64,000 nucleotides of DNA from BM003 sp963783695 (GTDB taxonomy: Bacteria; Pseudomonadota; Gammaproteobacteria; Steroidobacterales; BM003), in assembly GCA_963783695.1 (NCBI GenBank), contig CAWAOM010000011.1:62001-126000 (forward strand). The letters run 5' to 3'. A model generated the notes under the pieces. It did not search any database. It had not been told where the DNA came from and saw nothing but the letters and a program-made list of their open reading frames with translations. The first letter of the stretch is position 1, and each line of letters opens with the position of its first letter. The translations under genes were made by a program, and so were the position numbers. Positions 25,256 to 34,237 of this stretch are shown one piece after another.

Positions 25256-26191
25256 ATGACGGCGCGGTGGGTTCAGCTGTTTGTTCTGCTGCTAGGCGCA
25301 TCGGTCAGCATCGCGGCCCGGGCCGACGACACCGCACCCTATCTCTTCGTACTTGGCGTCGCCCAGGATGCCGGTTACCCGCAAAGCGGTTGTTACGAAC
25401 CTCATTGCATGGCGGGCTGGCGCGATCCGCGGCTGCGCCGCGGCGCGGTATCGCTTGCGCTGATCGATCCTGCCGCAGGCGAAAAGTTCCTGTTCGAGGC
25501 GACGCCGGATTTTCCGGCGCAACTCTACGATCTCGAGCGCGAAGCACCGTCCGACCGGTTCCGCCTTGGCGGAATATTCCTGACCCACGCTCACATAGGT
25601 CATTACGCCGGCCTGATGTTCCTCGGTCACGAAGCGATGGGCGCCGCGGCCATGCCGGTCTACACAATGCCGCGAATGACCGGGTATCTGCGCACTAACG
25701 GACCATGGAGCCAGCTCGTGGAGTACGAAAACATCGTGCTGCGACCGCTGCAAGACGGCTCGATGGTGAAACTCGGCCCGATCGATGTCACGCCGTTCCG
25801 GGTCCCGCACCGCGACGAATTTTCCGAGACGGTCGGATTCCGTATCGCGGGTCCGGCAAGGAGCGCAGTCTTTATCCCTGATATCGACAAATGGTCTGCC
25901 TGGGACACCGACCTCGCGGCGCTGGTGCGGTCGGTGGACTATGCGTTGATCGATGCGACCTTCTTCGCCGATGGCGAATTACCCGGACGCGACATGTCGA
26001 AGATAAGGCACCCGTTTGTGACCGAAAGCATGGCGGCTCTGCAAAACCTCTCCGCGGCGGAGCGCAGCCGGGTCTGGTTTATCCACTTCAACCACACCAA
26101 CCCACTGCTCGACAAAAACAGCGCGCAACACCGTCTCGTGACCTCCACGGGATTCAATGTCGCGATCGAAGGGACCCGCCTCGATCTCTGA
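25256..26191 (+). CDS. Exported metallo-beta-lactamase-fold hydrolase (PqqB-like)
   Basis: A 311-residue periplasmic protein with a Sec signal (residues 1-25, cleavage near ARA-DD). The mature part begins LFVLGVAQDAGYPQSGC, similar to PqqB, followed by FLTHAHIGHYAGL. This is an HxHxxH motif in which the usual Asp is Gly, a variant seen in a recognised subgroup. Later ligands are in VPHRDEF, DATFF and HFNHTNP. GGGGA precedes ATG 25256. Substrate unknown; no pqq genes nearby. Confidence 0.85.
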   Translation: MTARWVQLFVLLLGASVSIAARADDTAPYLFVLGVAQDAGYPQSGCYEPHCMAGWRDPRLRRGAVSLALIDPAAGEKFLFEATPDFPAQLYDLEREAPSDRFRLGGIFLTHAHIGHYAGLMFLGHEAMGAAAMPVYTMPRMTGYLRTNGPWSQLVEYENIVLRPLQDGSMVKLGPIDVTPFRVPHRDEFSETVGFRIAGPARSAVFIPDIDKWSAWDTDLAALVRSVDYALIDATFFADGELPGRDMSKIRHPFVTESMAALQNLSAAERSRVWFIHFNHTNPLLDKNSAQHRLVTSTGFNVAIEGTRLDL

Positions 26192-26387
26192 GCCGGCGCA
26201 TGGCAGCCGCGCGGCGGGGTTGTATTGGCACCGCGCGCGCCAGATACTTGCACACCTTCAACTGGCTACAATCTTCCCGGTATCACGATGAACCGTTTCC
26301 TGGTCGCTGCGTTGCTGGCGAAAACATGCTGGGAGGCTCACCCTAGATGCCGCAGGCATTGCAGTCTATGCAAACAGGAGAAGCGGA

Positions 26388-26987
26388 ATGAACTGGGCGG
26401 AAATTGCGTCAGTGTCGGTGACGTTATTCTTCGTCATGGATCCGCTCGGCAACATCCCGATCTTCAACGCCGTGCTGGCCGGCTGCGACAACACCCGCCG
26501 GACCCGGATCGTTGCGCGCGAACTGTGCCTCGCGCTGGTGATCCTGCTCGGCTTCCTGTTTGCCGGCAACGCGATCCTCGGGTTCCTCGGACTTAGCCAG
26601 TCGTCGCTGAGCATCGCCGGCGGCCTGTTGTTGTTCATCATCTCACTGCGGATGATCTTCCCGAAACCGGTGGCGGTTGAGGATATTGACGGCGCCGAGG
26701 ATCCATTCCTGGTGCCGCTCGCGATCCCGTTGATTGCGGGTCCCTCGACGATTGCAATGCTGCTGCTGCTGAGCTCCAGTCAGCCGGGACGGATGCTTGA
26801 CTGGGGTCTTGCCCTGTTTCTCGCATGGCTTGGCACGACGGTACTGCTGATCTCATCGCCGATCCTGATGAAAGTGCTCGGTACCCGCGGATCGCGGGCG
26901 CTTGAGCGGCTGATGGGGATGATCCTGGTGATCATGGCCACACAGATGCTGCTCAATGGCATCCGCGACTTTGTTCAAAGCCTGTAG
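26388..26987 (+). CDS. MarC family inner-membrane protein (UPF0056)
   Basis: A 199-residue protein with six transmembrane helices. Family signatures are FFVMDPLGNIPIF in the first helix region, SIAGGLLLFIISLRMIF, PLAIPLIAGPSTIAMLLLL and a closing RLMGMILVIMATQMLLNGI. MarC-type proteins (YhgN, YchE) have no proven transport activity; the old link to multiple antibiotic resistance is not supported. AGGAG lies 8 bases before the ATG. Confidence 0.92.
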   Translation: MNWAEIASVSVTLFFVMDPLGNIPIFNAVLAGCDNTRRTRIVARELCLALVILLGFLFAGNAILGFLGLSQSSLSIAGGLLLFIISLRMIFPKPVAVEDIDGAEDPFLVPLAIPLIAGPSTIAMLLLLSSSQPGRMLDWGLALFLAWLGTTVLLISSPILMKVLGTRGSRALERLMGMILVIMATQMLLNGIRDFVQSL

Positions 26988-27017
26988 GCACACCACCCGC
27001 GTATCGGAGGCTCGACA

Positions 27018-27419
27018 ATGCCAACCAACCCGCTCGCTACCTGGCATGAACTGGTGCGGTCCCGTAACCCGGCCGGGCTGGATGCAGTGCTGGCGGACGA
27101 CGTGGTTTTCTACTCGCCGGTTGTTCACACGCCACAGCGCGGCAAAACCATTACCGCGCAATATCTCGGCGCCGCGTTTCATGTGTTCTTCGATGAGTCG
27201 TTTCGTTACGTTCGCGAGATCGCCGACAATCATGGCGCGGTACTCGAGTTCGAGGTCGAAATCGACGGCATCTCGGTCAACGGTGTCGACATGCTGAAGT
27301 GGAACGAGGACGGTCGAATCGTCGAGTTCAAGGTGATGATCCGCCCTCTGCAGGCAATCAACCTGATTCAGCAGAAAATGGCGGCGATGCTGGCATCGGC
27401 CCGCCAGGACGGTGGGTAG
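27018..27419 (+). CDS. SnoaL-like / NTF2-fold protein
   Basis: A 133-residue protein with the SnoaL-like pattern: TWHELVRSRNPAGLDAVLADDVVFYSPVVHTPQRGKTITAQYL, then GVDMLKWNEDGRIVEFKVMIRPLQAI. A strong GGAGG precedes the ATG. Its stop overlaps an upstream GTG of the next frame, and the SRPBCC gene follows closely, so the 27018-28448 genes are likely one transcript. Confidence 0.82.
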   Translation: MPTNPLATWHELVRSRNPAGLDAVLADDVVFYSPVVHTPQRGKTITAQYLGAAFHVFFDESFRYVREIADNHGAVLEFEVEIDGISVNGVDMLKWNEDGRIVEFKVMIRPLQAINLIQQKMAAMLASARQDGG

Positions 27420-27459
27420 AACGGCTGTGCGCCAACCGGCTGAAAGAGCTGCACAAAAT

Positions 27460-27954
27460 ATGGAAACAATCCGCCACACCATCGACATCGATTGCCCGCC
27501 GCGAGCGCTGTATGAATACATCGCCCAGCCGTGGCGCTGGCACGAGTGGCACCCGAATTCGAAATCGGCCCAGGCGCAGGAAACCGCACTCAGCCAAGGC
27601 GATACATTCGAAGAAGTGTATGAGATTCGCGTGCTGCCATTCCTGCCGCTTACGCTGCGCCGGCTGCTGCGGTGGCGGGTTGTAGAGGAAGCGCCATTTA
27701 CGTACTGGGAAATCGAGGCCACGACCAAAGATGGCCTTATCAATATCGCGTACAACTACGAGCCGGCAGGCGATGCAGTCCGTTTCACCCGCACCGTGAA
27801 ATTCAGTTTGACGGGGATTACCATGCTGCTTACCCCGCTGCTGAAAAAGCGCAATACGGAAATGTCCGAAGTGGCGCTGGCAAATATGAAACGGGTTATG
27901 GAGACAAACGCGCAGCGGCCAAAGCATCAGCACGACAACGACCGTCGGCGATGA
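27460..27954 (+). CDS. SRPBCC (START/Bet v1-fold) family protein
   Basis: A 164-residue polyketide-cyclase/SRPBCC-like protein: ETIRHTIDIDCPPRALYEYIAQPWRWHEWHPNSKSA, TFEEVYEIRVLPF and a C-terminal amphipathic helix after TGITMLLTPLL. The fold binds hydrophobic ligands in a cavity. Start ATG 27460; a GTG at 27412 would overlap the previous stop by eight bases. The stop overlaps the next start (ATGA at 27951-27954). Confidence 0.8.
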   Translation: METIRHTIDIDCPPRALYEYIAQPWRWHEWHPNSKSAQAQETALSQGDTFEEVYEIRVLPFLPLTLRRLLRWRVVEEAPFTYWEIEATTKDGLINIAYNYEPAGDAVRFTRTVKFSLTGITMLLTPLLKKRNTEMSEVALANMKRVMETNAQRPKHQHDNDRRR

Positions 27955-28448
27955 TTCGCGACGCGACCGAAACGGACTTCGACCGTATCGTCGACCTGAA
28001 CGCCGCATCGTGCCACCTGACCAGCGCGATGGATCAGGCGCGGTTGGCCCGCCTGCATTCAGAGAGTGCTTATCACCGCGTTGCCTGCGTTGGCGACGAC
28101 ATCGCAGGTTTTTTACTGGTGTTCGACGAAAAAGCATCCTATGACAGTGTGAATTACCGCTGGTTCGTCGAGCGTTATCAGCATTTTCTCTACATCGACC
28201 GGATCGTCGTCGATGTGAGCTGCCGCGGCGCCGGGCTCGGTTCGGCGCTCTATCGCAATCTGTTTGCGTTTGCCCGCGATAGCGGTGCGGAGATGATTAC
28301 CTGCGAATACAACCGCGTTCCGCTCAACGCCATCTCGCGCGAGTTTCATGCCGGCTTCGGCTTTTCAGAGGTCGGTACGCAGTGGCTCGAAGACGGCAAG
28401 AAGCAAGTGTCACACCAGGTCGTCGAAATTGGCGCGACGATACCGTAA
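27951..28448 (+). CDS. GNAT family N-acetyltransferase
   Basis: A 165-residue GNAT domain starting MIRDATETDFDRIVDLNAAS, with the acetyl-CoA loop IDRIVVDVSCRGAGLGSALYRNLFAFA (R-G-A-G-L-G) and CEYNRVPLNAISREFHAGFGFSEVG. ATG overlaps the SRPBCC stop, so translation is coupled. Substrate unknown. A longer frame upstream (from 27672) is out of register with the preceding gene and unconserved. Confidence 0.88.
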   Translation: MIRDATETDFDRIVDLNAASCHLTSAMDQARLARLHSESAYHRVACVGDDIAGFLLVFDEKASYDSVNYRWFVERYQHFLYIDRIVVDVSCRGAGLGSALYRNLFAFARDSGAEMITCEYNRVPLNAISREFHAGFGFSEVGTQWLEDGKKQVSHQVVEIGATIP

Positions 28449-28703
28449 CAGATCGCAAACCGTATCCGCGGCAAACGGCGGCCCCGACACGGACCGCCGC
28501 CGCGACCTCGCAATGACGCAAGCGCCTGGCTCGCCGGACAACAGAACCGTTATCCCGCGAGAAAATGTGGGGCCAGTTGCTCATCCAGGGAGATCGCCGT
28601 ATCGACCGAGCCGCCGGTGTTGACGTTTCACCAACGAACCGCTGGAAAAGTCGGGGCGAAATTGATTAATGTCGGTTCGACTTCAGCCAGAGATGTCAGG
28701 CCG

Positions 28704-29321
28704 GTGCGGGTAAAAGGCAAAATCACATCGTGGAACGATGACCGCGGCTTCGGTTTTGCAACACCGATGGGCGGCGGCAAACGGGTCTTTATCCATATCA
28801 ACGCGTTCGCAAACCGGGCGCGCCGCCCCGAGGTCGGCGAGGTCGTCACCTACGCGATTTCGACGGATCGCCAAGGCAGGCCGCGCGCGGCCAACGCAAC
28901 GCTGGCGGGCGATCGCCCGCGACAAACCAAACAGCAACACGGCGCGAAGGCGTCGGTGCTGATTCCGGGTCTGTTTCTGGGGCTGGTCGCACTCGGCGTA
29001 CTTGTCGCAAACACGCCGCTGTGGGTCCTCGTCGCCTATTTGTGCATGAGCGCCATCACCTTTGCTGCCTACGCTGTCGACAAGGCAGCCGCGCGACAGC
29101 GCGGCTGGCGAACAGCGGAAAACACCCTTCATCTTCTGTCGCTCGCGGGCGGCTGGCCGGGTGCTCTCATCGCCCAGAATAAGCTGCGTCACAAATCGCG
29201 CAAACAACCGTTCCGGGCGATTTTCTGGCTTACGGCACTGCTGAACTGTGCCATGTTCGCCTGGACTTTCACGGAGTCAGGCGCAGATACGCTGCGCTCA
29301 CTGGCTATCGGATTGATTTGA
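28704..29321 (+). CDS. Cold-shock domain fused to DUF1294 membrane domain
   Basis: A 205-residue two-domain protein. From GTG 28704 it reads as a cold-shock domain (MRVKGKITSWNDDRGFGFATPMGGGKRVFIHINAF, with RNP1-like GFGF and RNP2-like VFIH). A basic linker follows, then three or four membrane helices of DUF1294 (FAAYAVDKAAARQRGWRTAENTLHLLSLAGGWPGALIAQ, then LRHKSRKQPFRAIFW). The fusion is known in proteobacteria; it would place a nucleic-acid-binding domain at the membrane. A GTG at 28617 in the same frame is less likely because family members start at the KGKI strand. Confidence 0.82.
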   Translation: MRVKGKITSWNDDRGFGFATPMGGGKRVFIHINAFANRARRPEVGEVVTYAISTDRQGRPRAANATLAGDRPRQTKQQHGAKASVLIPGLFLGLVALGVLVANTPLWVLVAYLCMSAITFAAYAVDKAAARQRGWRTAENTLHLLSLAGGWPGALIAQNKLRHKSRKQPFRAIFWLTALLNCAMFAWTFTESGADTLRSLAIGLI

Positions 29322-29429
29322 AAGCACTGCCACCGGGGGGCCGGATCTCGTTGTGCTCAGCGCGCAGCCCGCCATGCAGCGACCGCATGCGATACTGCGC
29401 CGATTGACGGCAACAACCCGGTTTGACAC

Positions 29430-29771
29430 ATGAGCGAGATACCCGTCTGCCCGCAGTGCGGCTCGAATTTAGCCTACGAAGACCGTGACCTGTTTATCTG
29501 TCCGGAATGTGCATACGAGTGGGCGCAGGAGGGTGCCGCCCAGAGCACGGACGAGGCGCCCATCGTGACCGATGCGAACGGCAACCGGCTTGGCGATGGC
29601 GACAGCGTATCAGTCATCAAGGATCTCAAGATCAAGGGTTCGTCCGCGGTCGTCAAGGTGGGCACCAAGGTCAGGAACATCAGGCTGGTCGAGGGCGATC
29701 ACGATATCGATTGCAAAATTCCCGGGATCGGCGCGATGAAACTGAAATCGCAATTTGTAAAAAAGGCCTGA
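29430..29771 (+). CDS. yjdM: Zinc-ribbon protein YjdM (PhnA family)
   Basis: A 113-residue protein with an N-terminal zinc ribbon (CPQC and CPEC, Cys7/Cys10 and Cys25/Cys28) and the YjdM C-terminal domain ending KIPGIGAMKLKSQFVKKA. The family was once called PhnA but is not a phosphonoacetate hydrolase; its role is unresolved. The conserved VTDANGNRLGDGDSVSVIKDLKIKGSS segment is intact. Length is normal. Confidence 0.92.
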   Translation: MSEIPVCPQCGSNLAYEDRDLFICPECAYEWAQEGAAQSTDEAPIVTDANGNRLGDGDSVSVIKDLKIKGSSAVVKVGTKVRNIRLVEGDHDIDCKIPGIGAMKLKSQFVKKA

Positions 29772-29779
29772 GCGAAAAC

Positions 29780-30214
29780 GTGAGTGGCGACAATCCGCAA
29801 CCCGACGCCAATCGACCCGAAGTCCTGTTGGTCTACGACGAGCAATGCCCCGCCTGCGATGCGTATTGCCGCCTGGTCCGGATCCGCGACACGGTCGGCG
29901 ACCTCAGAATCGTCAATGCGCGGGAGCGCAGCGAGATAATGGACGAGATCACCGCGCAGGGCCTCGATATCGATCAGGGGATGGTGCTGAAAATGGGCGG
30001 GCAGCTCTACTATGGCGCCGACGCAATTCATGCGCTCGCACTGATCGGCAGCCGCTCGGGGTTCTTTAACCGCCTGAACTACCGCATGTTCAGTTCCGCT
30101 GGCGGCGCGGCGCTGCTCTACCCGGTTCTGAGGTTCTTTCGCAATTTGCTGCTGAAAATTCTCGGCCGAACGAAGATCAACAACCTGGAAGCACCCGGTA
30201 ACGAGCGTTTCTGA
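29780..30214 (+). CDS. DCC1-like (DUF393) thiol-disulfide oxidoreductase
   Basis: A 144-residue protein from a GTG start, eight bases after the yjdM stop. The DCC signature is VLLVYDEQCPACDAYCRLVRIRD, with the CPAC pair of a thioredoxin-like fold. It continues NARERSEIMDEITAQGLDIDQGMVLKMGGQLYYGADAI, and ends with an amphipathic helix (VLRFFRNLLLKILGRTKI). Probably co-transcribed with yjdM. Confidence 0.82.
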   Translation: MSGDNPQPDANRPEVLLVYDEQCPACDAYCRLVRIRDTVGDLRIVNARERSEIMDEITAQGLDIDQGMVLKMGGQLYYGADAIHALALIGSRSGFFNRLNYRMFSSAGGAALLYPVLRFFRNLLLKILGRTKINNLEAPGNERF

Positions 30215-30390
30215 AACCCAAAGGCGATCTGTTCTTGCGACCGGCGAAACCACGGGCGCGCCAATTGGCTGCTCGCCAGACGGTTGCCACCTGCGATTCG
30301 GTTCGTGATTGCGCATACGCACCGGGCAATAGCCTCTGTGCGCACTAGCGCGTCGTCGCCATCAAATACGAGCGTCACCTGACAAACCGG

Positions 30391-30987
30391 CTAATCGCGC
30401 TGCGAAAATGTCGCAAGCAACTCATTGGTCACGTCCGAGCTGACCAGAGCAACAAGATGCTCGATGATATGCGGCCCGGAATCGCCACCGAGATCCGCCG
30501 CGCCCAGCGCACCCGACGAGCGTCTGCGCTCGGCAAAGGTCGCCACGACGTCACCGTTTTCGGCATCGACGACCTTGCCCTCGATTTGCAGCTGCGCGTG
30601 GCCGGCGCCGAACTCGGCCGCCAGCAGGCATTTTGCCGGGCTGCCGGGGTTCATATGAGTGATTGCAAGGTCCAGCCGGTAGCGGGCGGACCGGTCGGCG
30701 GATATCACCGTGCCCGCGAGCAAGTCGTTTCTGAGCCATCCCACGCACTCAGCAACCGTTACGCCGTTGTGGTCCTTTATCCCCGAAACGGAGATATCGC
30801 CCAGCAGAATATTCGGCGTCCCGCTGCGCTGTATCCGGCCAATGTCGACCCAGTAAGCCTCAAGGTACTCACCCTCGACAAGACCGTCGTAGTCGGACAG
30901 GTAACCCGAGGCCTTGGGTGACGCGGCATGAAGCGAAAAAGCCAACCCACGCAGTAAAAAAGCGACAACTACGCGTTGCCAGTTCAC
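30391..30987 (-). CDS. Exported DUF3313/DUF4410-like protein
   Basis: A 198-residue periplasmic protein from a GTG start with AGGAGG four bases upstream. A short signal peptide (FLLRGLAFSLHAAS) precedes GYLSDYDGLVEGEYLEAYWVDIG, which resembles DUF3313, and a later region AAEFGAGHAQLQIEGKVVDAENGDVVATFAERRRSSG, which resembles DUF4410. These overlap as one superfamily of envelope proteins. No Cys lipobox is seen. It converges on the DUF393 gene. Confidence 0.7.
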   Translation of the reverse strand: MNWQRVVVAFLLRGLAFSLHAASPKASGYLSDYDGLVEGEYLEAYWVDIGRIQRSGTPNILLGDISVSGIKDHNGVTVAECVGWLRNDLLAGTVISADRSARYRLDLAITHMNPGSPAKCLLAAEFGAGHAQLQIEGKVVDAENGDVVATFAERRRSSGALGAADLGGDSGPHIIEHLVALVSSDVTNELLATFSQRD

Positions 30988-31396
30988 CGCGCCTCCTACG
31001 CTGGCCTGTCGCGCCGATAGACCTGACCAGTCCCGATGTGTCCGGTGTAATTAAGACACAGCCCGGTATCTTCCCCGCAGCACTGCCGCGCTGACTTTTT
31101 GCACTGGCGCAAGGAGGTCCCACGCAGCCGCGCTGAGGCGGCGGCGACGTCGAAGAACGCCTGATCCCACGGCTCGCGCCACTGGAACGTCTGGTCCTTC
31201 TGGCTCATGTCCATGACCCGGGCCACGCACGAACAAACGTATCAATTTCCGAGGACCGGCAAAGAACATTGCGTCCGGGTGCCGGCGCAGCAGAAAATGG
31301 ACGCTTGAGTTTGTGCCAAGATGGAGTCGACGCTGTCCGCCGAAACGCGTTGGCGGGCATCAGGCGACCCGCCGTCGTTCAATCGGGAAAGTGCCA

Positions 31397-31892
31397 ATGA
31401 GCTCCGAAACTCGCAAAGAGATCAGGTTTTTCGTGTCCTATGCACACGAGGATGACGAGTACGTGGAGCCGTTCCTGCACGGCCTCAAAGAGATGCTGGC
31501 GCCGTCGAAGGTCCTATAACTTCAGGTTCTGGCAAGACGTCGACATTCTCCCGGGCGAGACATGGCCGAATGAGATCCGCCATGCGCTGGAGACATGTAC
31601 GCTCGGTATCCTGCTCGTATCGCCGGCCATGCTCGCGTCGCCGTACGTCCTGGAGCAGGAACTGCCTGCGTTCGTCGGCAGCGGGGACAAACCCGTGATT
31701 CCGGTGATGCTGAAGAAAATCAATCTGAAACGCCATGACCTGAAGGGGCTCAACGAGGCGCAATTGTTCCGCCTCAAGGCCGGGCCGAATAATTACCGCT
31801 CGTTCGCCCAGTGTGGCTCCTCGCAGCGCGGCGATTTTTTTTACGACCTCCACGACAAAATAGAAGAACGACTCGACAAGATTCTCAGCTAG
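31397..31892 (+). pseudogene. TIR-domain protein broken by a one-base insertion
   Basis: Two frames together spell one TIR domain. From ATG 31397: ETRKEIRFFVSYAHEDDEYVEPFLHGLKEML, then a TAA at 31517-31519. In the +1 frame: YNFRFWQDVDILPGETWPNEIRHALETCTLGILLVSPAMLASPYVLEQELPAF down to 31892. Removing one C of the CC pair at 31513-31514 joins them as SKVYNFRFWQD. The catalytic glutamate position (SPYVLEQE) is in the second frame. Either the gene is dead or the sequence has an insertion error; about 165 residues if repaired. Confidence 0.75.
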
Positions 31893-32058
31893 TTCTCGAT
31901 CCGCCCGGTCAGGCCTTGTTGCGAATGGCATTGCGCCCGGCAGCCGCAAGCGGGCCCGCTGCTTGCGGCCCCCCATGCCCATACGTCGCTGGAGTGTGCA
32001 GGTCGATTGCGCCAATATGTAGAGGAGGCGCCCGGGGGGGCATGCGGAAGATATCAAT

Positions 32059-33375
32059 GTGGACCTGACCGCACACTGGACCGGTTTCGCTGCCGTCATC
32101 ATATTCGTGCTCGGTTATGCGCTGGTGGTAACCGAGGAGTTCACCAGTCTGCGAAAATCCAAGCCGATGATTCTCGCATCCGGGATCATCTGGACTCTGA
32201 TCGGTTTTCAATATGCCGGTTCCGGTCTGGATCATGCCGCCGAGGAGGCCATCGAGAAATTTCTGGTCGAATTCGCCGAACTGTTCCTGTTCCTGTTGAC
32301 GGCGATGACATACGTAAATGCAATGAGCGAGCGTCGGGTCTTCGATGCGCTGCGTTCATGGCTGGTGCACCACGGATTCAGCTTCCGCCGGCTGTTCTGG
32401 GTTACCGGCATCATCAGTTTCTTCCTGTCTCCGGTCATCGACAACATGACCACCGCGCTTGTGATGAGTGCGGTAATCCTGGCCGTCGGTCAGGGCAATG
32501 TCCGCTTCGTCAGCCTCGCCTGCATAAACATCGTCGTAGCGGCCAACGCCGGCGGTGCGTTCAGCCCCTTCGGCGACATCACAACGTTGATGGTGTGGCA
32601 AAAGGGAATCATCGATTTCCACGTTTTCTTCAAGCTGTTTATCCCATCGGCGATCAACTACCTGGTACCGGCAACGATCATGTCTTTCGCCATACCGCGG
32701 GGACGCCCGGCAAGCGATGACGAGGTCGTCGTGATGAAACGCGGTTCGGTCGCGATCATGTGCCTGTTCGCGTGCACCATCGCGACCGCAGTTTCATTCC
32801 ACAACTTTCTCGGACTGCCCGCCTTTCTCGGCATGACGACAGGCCTGGCGTATCTGAAGTTCTTTGGCTACTACCTGCGCAAGACGCATGTTCCGGTAGC
32901 GAGCGAGTCCCTGGCCTATGGCGAGACCGGCGATGTCCAGGCATTCGATTCCTTCCGCGAGGTCGCACGCGCGGAATGGGACACGCTGTTGTTTTTTTTC
33001 GGCGTAATCATGAGTGTGGGCGGGCTCGGGTTTATCGGTTATCTCGATAATCTTTCCGCCTTTCTTTACACCGAACTCGGCGCCACCAACGCGAACGTAA
33101 TGGTAGGAGTCATATCCGCGGTGATTGACAATATCCCGGTCATGGTGGCCGTGTTGCAGATGCAACCCTCGATGGATACAACCCAGTGGCTGCTGGTCAC
33201 GCTGACCGCCGGCGTAGGCGGCAGCATGCTATCCATCGGTTCAGCCGCCGGCGTGGCGCTGATGGGACAGGCGCGGGGCATGTACACCTTTTTTCGCCAC
33301 CTTTGGTGGACACCGGCGATAGCGCTCGGCTACGCCGCCAGCATCTGGGTTCATATGCTGATCAACGGCAAATGA
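32059..33375 (+). CDS. nhaD: Na+/H+ antiporter NhaD
   Basis: A 438-residue inner-membrane antiporter of the NhaD/ion-transporter superfamily, exchanging Na+ or Li+ for H+. About 12 helices are visible. Conserved family parts are the FLLTAMTYVNAMSERRVFDALRSWLV loop, FFLSPVIDNMTTALVMSAVI (membrane Asp), ANAGGAFSPFGDITTLMVWQKG and VISAVIDNIPVMVAVL, whose paired D-N motifs are typical. GTG start with GGAAG upstream. Its presence fits a marine or halotolerant lifestyle. Confidence 0.93.
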   Translation: MDLTAHWTGFAAVIIFVLGYALVVTEEFTSLRKSKPMILASGIIWTLIGFQYAGSGLDHAAEEAIEKFLVEFAELFLFLLTAMTYVNAMSERRVFDALRSWLVHHGFSFRRLFWVTGIISFFLSPVIDNMTTALVMSAVILAVGQGNVRFVSLACINIVVAANAGGAFSPFGDITTLMVWQKGIIDFHVFFKLFIPSAINYLVPATIMSFAIPRGRPASDDEVVVMKRGSVAIMCLFACTIATAVSFHNFLGLPAFLGMTTGLAYLKFFGYYLRKTHVPVASESLAYGETGDVQAFDSFREVARAEWDTLLFFFGVIMSVGGLGFIGYLDNLSAFLYTELGATNANVMVGVISAVIDNIPVMVAVLQMQPSMDTTQWLLVTLTAGVGGSMLSIGSAAGVALMGQARGMYTFFRHLWWTPAIALGYAASIWVHMLINGK

Positions 33376-33630
33376 CCGGGGGCGACTGAGCCGCAATCAG
33401 CGACGACTCGAGGCCGCTCCGAGACTGCCAAAACCGGCGGTGAGACCAGGGGGATGTCGCCAGCTATTCACGCTGGTGTCCCATCCTCGGGAAATGCGAT
33501 CGGCTACCCCGTGAGAGTGGCACGGGAAACCGGCCCACAGGTGTGCTATTTTTTGCGCCGGGGACAAACCCGTTGCTGCGTGAGGTCGAGCCAGGCTGCA
33601 ACGGGCATCGACAGGCTGGAGGTCAAAATA

Positions 33631-34230
33631 ATGCGAAAAATTCTGGGATTACCCGCGCTGCTGTTCATAACGTTGTTGCTGAGCGGCTGCGGATACAACG
33701 CGATGAACGCGGGCGACGAACAAATCAAGGCCGCCTGGTCGGAGGTTCTCAACCAGTACCAGCGCCGCGCCGACCTGATTCCAAACCTCGTCAAAACCGT
33801 CGAAGGATTTGCCCAGCAGGAGCGCGAGGTGCTCGTGGGAGTTACCGAAGCGCGCTCCAAAGTCAGCTCTATCCAGGCGACGCCGGAAATGATCAACGAC
33901 CCCGCGGCTTTCGCCAAGTTTCAGGCCGCGCAAGGCGAGTTATCCAGCGCACTGTCGCGGCTTCTGGTAACGGTAGAACGTTATCCGGAGCTGAAGTCCG
34001 ACGCCAATTTCCGCGACCTGCAGGCCCAGCTCGAGGGCACCGAGAACCGGATTACCGTGGCGCGCAAGCGCTACATCGATTCGGTGCAGGAGTACAACAC
34101 CATCGTTCGCTCATTCCCGACCAACCTGACCGCCATGCTTTTCGGCTTTGACGTCAAGCCAAATTTCGGTGTCGAGAACGAGGCCGAACTCGCGAAACCA
34201 CCTGAGGTCTCGTTCGGCCAGGACAACTGA
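33631..34230 (+). CDS. lemA: LemA family lipoprotein
   Basis: A 199-residue LemA protein with lipobox LLSGC (Cys20). The coiled-coil domain is typical: LNQYQRRADLIPNLVKTVEGFAQQEREVL, then RLLVTVERYPELKSDANFRDLQAQLEGTENRI and NTIVRSFPTNLTAMLFGF. GGAGG lies 9 bases before the ATG. The TPM-domain gene follows 7 bp after the stop, so lemA-TPM-TPM is one operon. Confidence 0.92.
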   Translation: MRKILGLPALLFITLLLSGCGYNAMNAGDEQIKAAWSEVLNQYQRRADLIPNLVKTVEGFAQQEREVLVGVTEARSKVSSIQATPEMINDPAAFAKFQAAQGELSSALSRLLVTVERYPELKSDANFRDLQAQLEGTENRITVARKRYIDSVQEYNTIVRSFPTNLTAMLFGFDVKPNFGVENEAELAKPPEVSFGQDN

Positions 34231-34237
34231 GCCGGCC

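Noticed and set aside
30996..31226. 76-codon minus-strand frame, cysteine-rich, upstream of the DUF3313-like gene
   Set aside because: No ribosome binding site, no motif; the AGGAGG of the next gene lies inside the interval just before it.
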